Shown: piece by piece, positions 1-7,158 of the stretch
Layout: every line of letters starts with the position of its first letter
Numbering within the stretch: position 1 is the stretch's first letter
Source of the DNA: Candidatus Competibacteraceae bacterium
Lineage (GTDB): Bacteria > Pseudomonadota > Gammaproteobacteria > Competibacterales > Competibacteraceae
Length of the DNA: 8,990 nt
Assembly (NCBI GenBank): GCA_012032855.1
Contig: JAAUQA010000101.1
Span: 1 to 8,990 of the forward strand
Reading direction: 5' to 3'
Position numbers and translations under genes: made by a program
Notes under the pieces: generated by a model
Database searches by the model: none
What the model was told of the DNA's origin: nothing
Seen by the model: only the letters and a program-made list of their open reading frames with translations

Positions 1-957
1 AGCAACATCTTTCCAGCGAATAACGCCACGGGTGTTGCGATCAACAGCGATCTCACTATAACCTTCAGTGAAGATGTCACTGTCAGCGGCAACTGGGCGC
101 AAGTGGTATGTCCCAGCGGGACGCAAAGTATTGACGGCAGCGGTGGCGCGGTTGGCACCTTGGGAATCACGGATGCTGACCCGACTTACACCCTCAATCC
201 CAGCGTCGATTTCGCTAATGGCGAGAGTTGCACCGTCACCGTTTTTGCAGCGCAAGTTGAAGACGATGATCTGATTGATCCGCCACAAAATATGGCGGCA
301 GATTTCATGGCCAGCTTTACTACGGTCGATGTCGCACCCGAGATCACCTCAACGACACCCGCCGAAGCAGCTACGGTCGGCACCGGTCAAGACGTCACCT
401 TGAATTTCAGTGAGAACGTCGATGTCACCACGGCCTCCATCACGTTTAATTGCGGTGCTGCGGTTGCCTTTACTCCGGGTCCGGCCTCCGACATCAACAC
501 CCTTACTCTAACCCCGAATAGTGCCCTCCCTGAAGGAGCGACTTGTACCGTTACCGTACCCGCCGCCGCTGTCACCGACAGTGACACGGTCGATCCACCC
601 GACGAACTCGCCGCTGCGTTCACTCTAAACTTCAGTACCGACGCTGCGCCGGATTTCGTCAGCAGCACCCCGGCCAACAACGCGACCGATATAGCCCTGA
701 CGAGTACCGTGCAAATCACCTTCAGCGAAAATGTCGATGCCACGGCGGGTGATCTCGGCTTAAGCTGTGACAGCAACTCACAAGCATTCACCGTCTCGGG
801 TAGCGGAAGCGCTGTGTTGACCCTGACCCCCAGCGCTAACTTGCCTTCCGATGCCAACTGCATTGTCACTCTGACTAACGGCATCAACGATAGCGACGCC
901 ATCGACCCGCCGGACGAATATTCCGGCAATGTCCTCAGCTTCAGCTTCACAACTGTC
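1..957 (+). repeat. Three tandem Big_5-like Ig repeats in the giant protein
   Basis: Protein-level repeats at about 1-327, 328-639 and 640-957. Aligned landmarks are ITFSEDV / LNFSENV / ITFSENV near the start, one Cys mid-repeat (VVCPSG, FNCGAA, LSCDSN), a second in SCTVTV / TCTVTV / NCIVTL, and DDDLIDPP / DSDTVDPP / DSDAIDPP followed by an F-x-F-T/S-T end. The DNA of the copies has diverged, so this is an old domain duplication and not a recent DNA repeat. Confidence 0.8.
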
Positions 958-3639
958 GCTGTGGGCACCATCGTGATCATTAAAGACACCGTTCCCGATG
1001 CCGCGCAAGACTTCAGCTTCACCACCACCGGTGGACTGAGTCCGGCCAGTTTTGCTCTCGACGATGATGCTGATGGCACCTTGCCCAACACCCAGACCTT
1101 TAACATCGCGCCTGGTAATTACAGCGTCACCGAGACGGCGACAGCGGGTTATCTGTTGACCGGTATGGTCTGCAACGATCCCACCAGCAACACCATGACG
1201 GCGGGCAATACCGCCAACATCAACTTGGCGAGCGGGGAAACGGTGACCTGTACCTTTACCAATGAACCGGCTATACCTCCCACGGCGAACGACGATTTTC
1301 CCAACATGGCGAGCAGCCCCGGTGATGCCTTCCATACGGTGCTGAACATCACACTTGATAGCAGTGCCTTGGCCAATACACCCGCGGTAACGGCTAATGA
1401 TACGCTGGGCTCTCCAGCCGCCACCGTGACCGCTTTTGACAACACAAGCAGCCAAGGCGGTACGGTTAATGTCAATGCCAATGGCGAGTTTACTTATACG
1501 CCACCGAGTGCCACCTTCACCGGCCCGGACACCTTCACCTACACCTTAATGAACGCTGCTGGCAGCAGCACTGCCACGGTAACCATCGCTGTTGGTGAAC
1601 GTCCGACGATCGCCAATGACGGCCCGCGTGACGTGACCGGTAATGTTCGCATCAATACGACAAATAGTTCCGGCTTTAGCGTGCTTGGCAACGATGGCGG
1701 GGATCAAATCAGCATCACCGCCTTCGATGCCACCTCGGCTAACGGCGGTAATGTCAGTGTCAATACCACCACCGGCACGTTCAGCTATAACCCGCCGCCC
1801 GGCTTCGAAGGCAGCGACAGCTTCACCTACACGGTCGGCAACGGTTTTGGCAGCAGCCCTGCCGCGACAGTCTTGCTGACGGTGAGTGACATGCTCTGGT
1901 TCATCGACAATAACGCGGGGACTAACGGCGACGGGCGGTTGGGTTCGCCATTCAACAGCATCGCCAATTTCAATAGTGGCGCGGCTGACGGCACGGGCGA
2001 TAATATCTTCCTGTATCGACAAACCGCGACCAACTATGCCGGTCCGTTGACCTTGTTGAATAACCAAAAATTGATCGGCCAAGGAGCAACCGCCAGCCTG
2101 AGCGCTATTACCGGCTTAACGCCGCCGATCGATAGCGATGCCTTGCCGGGAACCAGCGGCACTCGCCCGGTAATCGCCCACAGCACCAATAACCTCACTT
2201 TGGCACAAGGTAACACTCTGCGCGGCCTGAACCTGTCGAATACCGGCGGCACAGCGTTCATCGGCACCAATTTCGGCAATTTGGTTACCTCAGAAATGAG
2301 CGTGAGCAATAGCAATGGTATTGCGATCAATCTCAACACCGGTAATCCCACCGCCACCTTCACCAGCGTTTCCGCCAGCGGTGGAGCTAACGGCATTGTG
2401 TTAACCAGCACTACAGGTAGCTTCATCATCACCGGCGATGGCAGCACCGCCGGATCGGGCGGCACGATTCAGAACACAACCGCTAACGCCGTTTCACTGA
2501 CCAACGCCAGCAACGTCGCGCTGAACTTCGTCAACATCAGCAACAGCAACGCCAACGGCATCTTTGGCAATAACGTCACCGGCTTCACGCTCAACGGCGC
2601 GAACGTCACCAATAACGGGAATGCGGTCAACGAGGGCGGGCTTCGCTTCGATCAGAACCTGCTGGGCACAGCCGTGATCTCCAACAGCACCATCAGCGGC
2701 TCTGCCGAACACAATATTGAGATTATCAACACCATGGGCGTGCTTAATCTGTCGATCACGGACTCCACCATCAGCACCAACAGCGCCGCGCTGGGCGCGG
2801 ATGGGCTACTGCTGGAGACTCGAAATTCGGCTCAGGCGACCGTCGTGGTCACGGGCTCGACATTCAACGACAATCAAAGCGATGGCATTCAGATCAGCGC
2901 GATTGATGCGTCCGTCGCCACGCTGACGGTAAACGACACTGACTTCACGTCGTCGCTGGATGCATCCCCCGCTGGAAGCGTAGGCGCACGCGGAATCGTC
3001 CTCAGCGCCGCGACCAACGCCGATCTGAGCTTCGACATCGGTAGCACTACAAGTAACACGTTCGAGAATTTCTCACCCAGCATCGGCGAGGAAGCGATCA
3101 ACGTCACGCTGGGGTCAACCTCGACCGCCAGTTCGCTAACCAGCGGCAGGATCAACAACAACACCTTCACCAATTCCGGCGGTGCGATCGGCATCGACGT
3201 GCGCGGCGACGGTGCGCTGGTGATGGAAATCGACAACAATATCGCCAATACCTCGCGGCAGGCCATCGATGTCATTACCGGGGATGCGGTCGGCGATGCC
3301 GCCACAGCCGATTTGACTATCACTAACAACACGCTAACTGTGGCCGGCACCGTTGCCAACCCCAACAATGAGGCGATTGGGTTCCTGGGTGACCGGAATA
3401 CGACGAATTGCCTGAACATTCGCGGCAATAACGGGGTCGCTTCCGGTACCATGGACGACATCCTGCTGGATGACTTCACCTCTGCGCCCGGGGATATGGT
3501 ACTCGAAAGCGGCCCCTCCGACTGCGGCGGAGCATGCGTCTCCGCAGAAGCCCATCTCCTGGCGAACAATACGATCAGCGATGCGTTCGCCACCGGCATC
3601 GGGCTCGTCGCGCCGGGCACCTGCAACACGGTTCCATAG
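1..3639 (+). CDS. Giant exported Ig-like / beta-helix protein (3' part, start outside window)
   Basis: The frame is open from base 1 to the TAG at 3637-3639 (1212 codons), so the true start lies upstream. Domains by codon: three tandem Big_5-like Ig repeats of about 105 residues (1-109, 110-213, 214-320), each with a SEDV/SENV motif, a Cys pair and a D-rich DPP motif before the last strand. Then a prealbumin/SpaA-like domain (about 321-423, ending VTCTFTNEP) and two cadherin/Big_9-like repeats (about 424-531 and 532-630, with G-x-F-x-Y-x-P-P and DxFTYT motifs). The remainder (631-1212) is a Gly/Asn/Ser/Thr-rich right-handed beta-helix with repeated NNT/NSN turns. Lys and Arg are scarce and paired Cys are common, which fits an extracellular protein with disulfides. 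No LPXTG, IPTL or other C-terminal anchor is visible; it ends in a Cys-containing tail (GTCNTVP). Role is probably adhesion or surface structure; substrate and secretion route cannot be seen. Confidence 0.88.
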   Translation, partial: SNIFPANNATGVAINSDLTITFSEDVTVSGNWAQVVCPSGTQSIDGSGGAVGTLGITDADPTYTLNPSVDFANGESCTVTVFAAQVEDDDLIDPPQNMAADFMASFTTVDVAPEITSTTPAEAATVGTGQDVTLNFSENVDVTTASITFNCGAAVAFTPGPASDINTLTLTPNSALPEGATCTVTVPAAAVTDSDTVDPPDELAAAFTLNFSTDAAPDFVSSTPANNATDIALTSTVQITFSENVDATAGDLGLSCDSNSQAFTVSGSGSAVLTLTPSANLPSDANCIVTLTNGINDSDAIDPPDEYSGNVLSFSFTTVAVGTIVIIKDTVPDAAQDFSFTTTGGLSPASFALDDDADGTLPNTQTFNIAPGNYSVTETATAGYLLTGMVCNDPTSNTMTAGNTANINLASGETVTCTFTNEPAIPPTANDDFPNMASSPGDAFHTVLNITLDSSALANTPAVTANDTLGSPAATVTAFDNTSSQGGTVNVNANGEFTYTPPSATFTGPDTFTYTLMNAAGSSTATVTIAVGERPTIANDGPRDVTGNVRINTTNSSGFSVLGNDGGDQISITAFDATSANGGNVSVNTTTGTFSYNPPPGFEGSDSFTYTVGNGFGSSPAATVLLTVSDMLWFIDNNAGTNGDGRLGSPFNSIANFNSGAADGTGDNIFLYRQTATNYAGPLTLLNNQKLIGQGATASLSAITGLTPPIDSDALPGTSGTRPVIAHSTNNLTLAQGNTLRGLNLSNTGGTAFIGTNFGNLVTSEMSVSNSNGIAINLNTGNPTATFTSVSASGGANGIVLTSTTGSFIITGDGSTAGSGGTIQNTTANAVSLTNASNVALNFVNISNSNANGIFGNNVTGFTLNGANVTNNGNAVNEGGLRFDQNLLGTAVISNSTISGSAEHNIEIINTMGVLNLSITDSTISTNSAALGADGLLLETRNSAQATVVVTGSTFNDNQSDGIQISAIDASVATLTVNDTDFTSSLDASPAGSVGARGIVLSAATNADLSFDIGSTTSNTFENFSPSIGEEAINVTLGSTSTASSLTSGRINNNTFTNSGGAIGIDVRGDGALVMEIDNNIANTSRQAIDVITGDAVGDAATADLTITNNTLTVAGTVANPNNEAIGFLGDRNTTNCLNIRGNNGVASGTMDDILLDDFTSAPGDMVLESGPSDCGGACVSAEAHLLANNTISDAFATGIGLVAPGTCNTVP
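1267..1890 (+). repeat. Two cadherin/Big_9-like repeats in the giant protein
   Basis: Two copies of roughly 100 residues, split near 1596. Shared motifs are VTAFDNTSSQGGTVNV versus ITAFDATSANGGNVSV, then GEFTYTPP versus GTFSYNPP, then GPDTFTYT versus GSDSFTYT. Both match the Big_9/cadherin-like tandem modules common in bacterial adhesins. They link the prealbumin-like domain to the beta-helix. Confidence 0.75.
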
Positions 3640-3651
3640 CGTCAGTTCAAC

Positions 3652-3676
3652 GGCCCGGCGGTCAATCCGCCGGGCC
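3652..3676 (+). terminator. Perfect 10-bp GC hairpin after the giant gene
   Basis: GGCCCGGCGG (3652-3661), loop TCAAT, CCGCCGGGCC (3667-3676): a perfect, very stable stem starting 13 bases after the TAG. There is no T-run after it, so it is not a classic intrinsic terminator. It may work as a Rho-assisted stop, an mRNA 3'-end stabiliser, or an attenuator between the giant gene and the collar genes. Confidence 0.45.
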
Positions 3677-3693
3677 AATGGCGCGAAGTGAAA

Positions 3694-3710
3694 CGCGAAT
3701 CAGATTCGCG
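3694..3710. other. 17-base near-perfect palindrome
   Basis: CGCGAATCAGATTCGCG reads CGCGAATC / A / GATTCGCG on the two sides of one central base. As RNA it would fold only with a 7-bp stem and 3-base loop. As DNA it is a symmetric site that could bind a dimeric regulator. It lies 88 bases before the first collar gene. Function is not shown. Confidence 0.35.
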
Positions 3711-3766
3711 AACACTGGGCGGTAAGGGGCTGCATCCCACGTCGCGGAATTGCTTATCCAGTATGC

Positions 3767-3792
3767 GAAGAACAATGAAGAACAATAAGGAG
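3767..3792 (+). promoter_or_regulatory. Tandem 10-bp repeat leading into the Shine-Dalgarno site of the first collar gene
   Basis: GAAGAACAAT occurs twice head to tail (3767-3776, 3777-3786) and is directly followed by AAGGAG (3787-3792), five bases before ATG at 3798. This spacing selects ATG 3798 over the in-frame GTG at 3792, which overlaps the AAGGAG. The A-rich unstructured leader should favour ribosome loading. No convincing -35/-10 pair was found in the gap. Confidence 0.6.
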
Positions 3793-3797
3793 TGATC

Positions 3798-4316
3798 ATG
3801 TCAGAACCATTTTTAGCCGAAGTCAGGATAGTGGGGTTTAACTTCGCCCCAAGGGGATGGGCGTTCTGCGACGGCCAGATCCTGCCCATCAACCAGAATC
3901 AATCGCTGTATTCGCTACTGGGCACAACCTACGGCGGCGACGGTCGCACCAGCTTCGCCCTCCCGGACCTGCGGGGTCGCACGCCGATTCACGTCGGTCG
4001 CAGCAACGGCGGCGCGGATCATCGGCTGGGCCAGAAGTCGGGCGAGGAAACGCACACGCTGGCCGCCAATGAAATGCCGCAGCACGATCACATGCTCCGG
4101 GCTTCATCCACGGATGCCAACACCGGAACACCGACCAACCATGTTCTTGCGCGGAGCACGACGCCGGAAGCGTATCGGGATACCAGCTCGCTGGCGGCGA
4201 TGCAGGCTGGCAGCATCACCAACGTTGGTGGCGGCCAAGCACACGAAAATATGCAGCCGTACATTGCACTGAATTTCTGCATCGCGCTGCAAGGTCTGTT
4301 CCCGTCCCGCAACTAG
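3798..4316 (+). CDS. Phage tail collar-domain protein (MdpB type), copy 1
   Basis: A 172-residue protein of the phage Tail Collar family, as in microcystin-dependent proteins (MDP/MdpB). The N-terminal collar domain spans about residues 5-65: MSEPFLAEVR, NFAPRGWAFCDGQ, then LGTTYGGDGR and LPDLRGRTP. An HxH motif (H96, H98 in MPQHDHML) follows; in T4 short tail fibre gp12 a comparable HxH binds metal. The C-terminus has a GGGQAHENMQPY segment and ends LFPSRN. No signal peptide or membrane segment is seen. This is the first gene of a tight series: AAGGAG lies five bases before the start, and the stop overlaps the next gene's Shine-Dalgarno site. Such proteins occur in many bacteria outside prophages, where their role (surface, appendage or adhesive tip) is largely unknown. 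Confidence 0.92.
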   Translation: MSEPFLAEVRIVGFNFAPRGWAFCDGQILPINQNQSLYSLLGTTYGGDGRTSFALPDLRGRTPIHVGRSNGGADHRLGQKSGEETHTLAANEMPQHDHMLRASSTDANTGTPTNHVLARSTTPEAYRDTSSLAAMQAGSITNVGGGQAHENMQPYIALNFCIALQGLFPSRN

Positions 4317-4326
4317 GAGAATCCAG

Positions 4327-4845
4327 ATGTCAGAACCGTTTGTAGGAGAGATTCGCATGTTCGCGGGCAACTTCGCGCCACGCGGCTGGGCGTTTTGCGA
4401 TGGACAGTTGCTGGCCGTTTCGCAGAACGACGCCTTGTTTTCACTGCTGGGTACCATCTATGGCGGCGACGGACGGACCACGTTTGGCCTGCCTGACATG
4501 CGCGGCCGGATACCGATCCACGCCGGGCAAGGTCCGGGACTATCTCCACGCAGATTAGGTGCAAAGGCCGGGGCGGAAAACGAGACGCTGACGGTTAACC
4601 AACTGCCCTCGCACACGCACCCGCTTCAAGCCTCGTCCGAAGTCGCGACCACACCTAATCCAGCGAGCGAAGTGCTGGGCGAGACAGTCACCGATCGTGT
4701 ATACCGCGCTGACTCTACCGACGCCAACATGGCTTCGACATCAATCACCAATACCGGCGGCAGTCGCAGCCACACAAATCTGATGCCGTTTCTGTGCGTT
4801 AATTTCATCATCGCCCTTGTCGGCATTTATCCGTCCAGGCACTAA
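4327..4845 (+). CDS. Phage tail collar-domain protein (MdpB type), copy 2
   Basis: Also 172 residues, and colinear with copy 1 without gaps over the first 100 residues: MSEPFVGEIR, NFAPRGWAFCDGQ, YGGDGRTTFGLPDMRGR, and HxH at H96/H98 (LPSHTHPL). Residues 68-72 read QGPGL, shared with copy 3 but not copy 1. The middle (about 101-140) has diverged, while the end (TNTGGSRSHTNLMPF, IYPSRH) is conserved. AGGAG at 4315-4319 overlaps the previous stop and sits seven bases before the ATG, so translation is probably coupled. Divergence confined to the middle suggests that this part sets binding specificity on a common scaffold (inference). Confidence 0.92.
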   Translation: MSEPFVGEIRMFAGNFAPRGWAFCDGQLLAVSQNDALFSLLGTIYGGDGRTTFGLPDMRGRIPIHAGQGPGLSPRRLGAKAGAENETLTVNQLPSHTHPLQASSEVATTPNPASEVLGETVTDRVYRADSTDANMASTSITNTGGSRSHTNLMPFLCVNFIIALVGIYPSRH

Positions 4846-4857
4846 AGGAGTCGAGTC

Positions 4858-5382
4858 ATGTCCGAACCATTCATTGCCGAAATCCGGATCTTTGCCGGAA
4901 ACTTCGCGCCGCGCGGCTGGGCATTCTGCAACGGCCAACTGCTGCCGGTTTCCCAGAATACCGCACTGTTTTCGCTGATTGGCACGACCTATGGCGGCGA
5001 CGGTCGTTCAACCACTGCGCTCCCCAATCTGCAAGGCCGCACGCCCATGCATCCCGGTCGCGGCCCTGGCCTGACCGACAGACGGTTGGGCCAGCGCGGC
5101 GGCGTCGAGCAGGTTACCTTGTCCGAGGCTCAGATGCCGAACCACAACCACACCCTGCGCGCCAGCGATTTGCGCGCCGGTTCGGCCACGGCCGTGGGCA
5201 ATTCGCTGGCCGAGCCGCGTGACGGTCTGCTGTACCAGTCCAATACCAGCGCAAGCCTTGTAGAAATGAGTCAGCAGGCATTGCCGAATACCGGAGGCAG
5301 CCAAGCCCACAACAATTTACAACCATTTTTGGTGATGAACTTCATCATCGCGCTGCAGGGCCTTTATCCGTCGCGCGGCTAA
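4858..5382 (+). CDS. Phage tail collar-domain protein (MdpB type), copy 3
   Basis: A 174-residue third paralogue: MSEPFIAEIR, NFAPRGWAFCNGQ, YGGDGRSTTALPNLQGR, GPGLTDRRLG, HxH at H96/H98 (MPNHNHTL), and an end with NTGGSQAHNNLQPF and LYPSRG. It resembles copy 2 more than copy 1 near the N-terminus (FAGNFAPRGW), so the cluster probably grew by stepwise duplication. AAAGGAG (4844-4850) overlaps the preceding TAA, seven bases before the ATG. The three products are of near-equal length and may form mixed trimers, as tail-fibre-type proteins often trimerise (inference). Confidence 0.92.
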   Translation: MSEPFIAEIRIFAGNFAPRGWAFCNGQLLPVSQNTALFSLIGTTYGGDGRSTTALPNLQGRTPMHPGRGPGLTDRRLGQRGGVEQVTLSEAQMPNHNHTLRASDLRAGSATAVGNSLAEPRDGLLYQSNTSASLVEMSQQALPNTGGSQAHNNLQPFLVMNFIIALQGLYPSRG

Positions 5383-5386
5383 GGAG
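5381..5386 (+). promoter_or_regulatory. Ribosome binding site that decides the start of the next gene
   Basis: AAGGAG overlaps the TAA of collar copy 3. Two consecutive ATGs follow, at 5390 (spacing three bases) and 5393 (spacing six bases). The second has the better spacing and matches the 5-7 base spacing of the neighbouring genes, so 5393 is preferred. Confidence 0.6.
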
Positions 5387-5392
5387 AAAATG

Positions 5393-5845
5393 ATGAGTAA
5401 TATTCCCGTGACGATGCAGATCAATTCACAGTATTCGGAAATGTATATCGGCTCCGAGAAAATTCCAGTGCCTAGTAAAAAGCCATATCAAGAATATTGG
5501 TATTACGGCGTTGATTTAAAAAACCCAATGGGTCCGGCTATTTTTAATCTGTTGGATAAAAGCAACACTGAAGTGCCGGCTCAGGTTCTCACCCATGAAA
5601 ACGACGAGAACGTGTTGCTCTGTTTTATGTTCGTAAATGTTCAAGTCAATCATCTTCCGCAAGGCAGTTTGTATAAATTCTTGCGCGAAGCGGGCGCGGG
5701 ACCGGCATTGGCCAGAACCGAGCAAATGGCGGAACAGAGTGGCTCTAGCATATTTGGTTTCCGAACTACGGATTGGCTGCCACGTTGTCAACAAGTGACG
5801 CACCAGGCTTTGAGTCTGTCGAGTATTTCAATCCCGGTTATTTGA
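5393..5845 (+). CDS. Unrecognised protein of the collar operon, apparently frameshifted
   Basis: As read, 150 residues starting MSNIPVTMQINSQ; a start at 5390 would add one Met. I do not recognise the family. It has an aromatic patch (YQEYWYYGVDL), no signal peptide and no membrane helix. The last part read in this frame (RTTDWLPRCQQVTHQA and onward) looks unlike a natural ending. The -1 frame from 5761 gives a smooth continuation to a TGA at 5908-5910: PNYGLAATLSTSDAPGFESV, then EYFNPGYLTFQLMPVIV and HTVYSPVQVT. The intact protein would be about 172 residues, close to the collar proteins in length. Loss of one C from a CCC at 5761-5762 would explain it. The DNA is visibly more A/T-rich than the collar genes. 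Co-translation with the collars is likely from the spacing. Confidence 0.7.
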   Translation: MSNIPVTMQINSQYSEMYIGSEKIPVPSKKPYQEYWYYGVDLKNPMGPAIFNLLDKSNTEVPAQVLTHENDENVLLCFMFVNVQVNHLPQGSLYKFLREAGAGPALARTEQMAEQSGSSIFGFRTTDWLPRCQQVTHQALSLSSISIPVI

Positions 5846-5910
5846 CCTTCCAGCTAATGCCAGTAATTGTAAACGGCCATACCGTGTACAGTCCGGTGCA
5901 AGTCACCTGA
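5761..5910 (+). pseudogene. Out-of-frame C-terminal segment of the preceding gene
   Basis: This 49-codon stretch plus TGA has no start of its own and is closed upstream by a TAG at 5746 in the same frame. Its protein (PNYGLAATLS near the start, NPGYLTFQLMPVIV in the middle, VYSPVQVT at the end) is well-formed beta-type sequence. It joins the preceding gene after FGF (codon 5759-5761) if one base is restored. It is either a true disruption of the gene or an indel error in the sequence. Its stop lies 39 bases before the glycosyltransferase start. Confidence 0.6.
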
Positions 5911-5949
5911 ACGATTAGTAAAAACGATGTCAGCGGCGATTGCTTTGCG

Positions 5950-7158
5950 TTGCGTTCCAGGCTGTTTCCTCTCTGTATCTGTGTAGGTTTTTATCGTCCC
6001 GCGACGGGCTTGTCGCGGGTCATGGAAACCCTGACCGAGTGTCTTGCAGGCCGATGCCGGTTTCACGTGATCGGTATCGGGTATAAAGGCCCAGTAAAAT
6101 CAACGCTTGACGGCCTAGTTACGATCTATCCTTGCAACCTTAACGGCGGGGATGTCTATGGGGCTTATCAACTGAAGCAACGGATTCAGGAATTAAAACC
6201 GGATGTGGTGTTTTTACTGAACGATATTTGGATGTTCGAAAACTATGGAAAAGTATGCGCAACAGAAGCAGCCAGTATTCCCTTTGTGGCCTACGCGGCT
6301 ATTGATGGCAAGATTGCCGATCCCGCCTTTGTGAATGGCTTGTCTTTTCTGAATCGATTGGTGGCTTATACCGATTTTTCCCGACACGAACTGCAATCTG
6401 CGTTTCAGCAATCGGATAATTACTCTCAAGCGCCAATACCGGAACTGGCTGTGATTGGTCATGGGGTGGATACGGAATCGTTTTACCCATTGTCTGGCCG
6501 TATTGCACTCAAGCGTAAATGGTTTCCGCAACTACCCGATCCGGAAAATGCGTTTGTGGTGCTCAATGCGAATCGACCCCAGCCGCGCAAACGCATTGAT
6601 TTAAGTATCCAGGCCTTTGCTCAATTTTGTAAAAACAAACCGGCTAATGTGCTGTTGTATTTGCATCATGCAATCATGACTGCTGAAGAGAAATCACAAC
6701 TACAATATTGGATCAAGCAAGCTGCGATTTCTGATCGGGTGATATTAAGTGATCGTGCTATGGACGATCACTTATTGAATGAACTCTATAACGCTTGCGA
6801 TGTGGGTCTCAACACGGCGATGGGCGAAGGTTGGGGGCTGGTCAGCTTCGAACATGCCGCTACAGGTGCCGTGCAAATAGTACCGCGCCATAGTGCCTGT
6901 GCGGAATTGTGGGAAGAACGCGCCGTTTTGGTCGAACCGGTTAGTCGGGGAGTACCTTCGTTTTCGCCGCTGGAAATGGCGGAGGTGTCGATGCAAGGCG
7001 TGGCCGAGGCGCTGGAATTACTCTATCACGATACCGAGCAACGCAAGCGGCTGGCAAATGCTGGATATCAATTCGTAACGCAACCGGCGTTCCAATGGCC
7101 GACGATTGCTGAACAGTGGCGGACCTTATTCCAGACTCTTAACGATCACACAACATAA
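5950..7158 (+). CDS. Glycosyltransferase, GT4-like (GT-B fold)
   Basis: A 402-residue cytoplasmic enzyme that likely transfers a sugar from an activated donor. N-terminal half: FYRPATGLSRV (15-25, Gly-rich acceptor-side loop), LKPDVVFLLND (82-92) and IGHGVD (169-174). C-terminal half: NANRPQPRKRID (206-217), where basic residues usually meet the donor phosphate, and the EX7E motif E293-GWGLVSF-E301 typical of retaining GT4 enzymes. Length is normal for the family. The start is uncertain: TTG 5950 keeps the N-terminal strand LFPLCICVGFYRP, but no good Shine-Dalgarno site is seen. An ATG at 5927 lies in another frame that closes at 5986; the next in-frame ATG (6022) would cut into the fold. The stop overlaps the ATG of the GNAT gene (TAATG). 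Its place after the collar genes suggests it may glycosylate a surface product (inference). Confidence 0.85.
   Translation: MRSRLFPLCICVGFYRPATGLSRVMETLTECLAGRCRFHVIGIGYKGPVKSTLDGLVTIYPCNLNGGDVYGAYQLKQRIQELKPDVVFLLNDIWMFENYGKVCATEAASIPFVAYAAIDGKIADPAFVNGLSFLNRLVAYTDFSRHELQSAFQQSDNYSQAPIPELAVIGHGVDTESFYPLSGRIALKRKWFPQLPDPENAFVVLNANRPQPRKRIDLSIQAFAQFCKNKPANVLLYLHHAIMTAEEKSQLQYWIKQAAISDRVILSDRAMDDHLLNELYNACDVGLNTAMGEGWGLVSFEHAATGAVQIVPRHSACAELWEERAVLVEPVSRGVPSFSPLEMAEVSMQGVAEALELLYHDTEQRKRLANAGYQFVTQPAFQWPTIAEQWRTLFQTLNDHTT

Noticed and set aside
387..1106. Long minus-strand open frame (239 codons) opposite the giant gene, with similar ones at 778-1455 and 2889-3629
   Set aside because: They are antisense to a well-supported repetitive domain protein, have low-complexity Ala/Val/Ser/Leu-rich translations with no domain, and arise from the G/C-rich repetitive codons of the sense strand.
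3750..3776. TTGCTT ... AACAAT as a promoter for the collar genes
   Set aside because: The -10 match is poor and the spacer of 15 bases is short, so it is not better than chance.
3798..5382. Prophage or phage tail module
   Set aside because: Only collar-domain proteins are present. No capsid, portal, terminase, tape-measure, baseplate, lysis, integrase or att-like repeats are visible, and MdpB-type collar proteins occur outside phages.
5748..5800. Programmed -1 ribosomal frameshift joining the two frames of the unknown gene
   Set aside because: No X-XXY-YYZ slippery heptamer exists in the right register around ATA TTT GGT TTC CGA, and no clear downstream stem was seen; a plain base loss is simpler.
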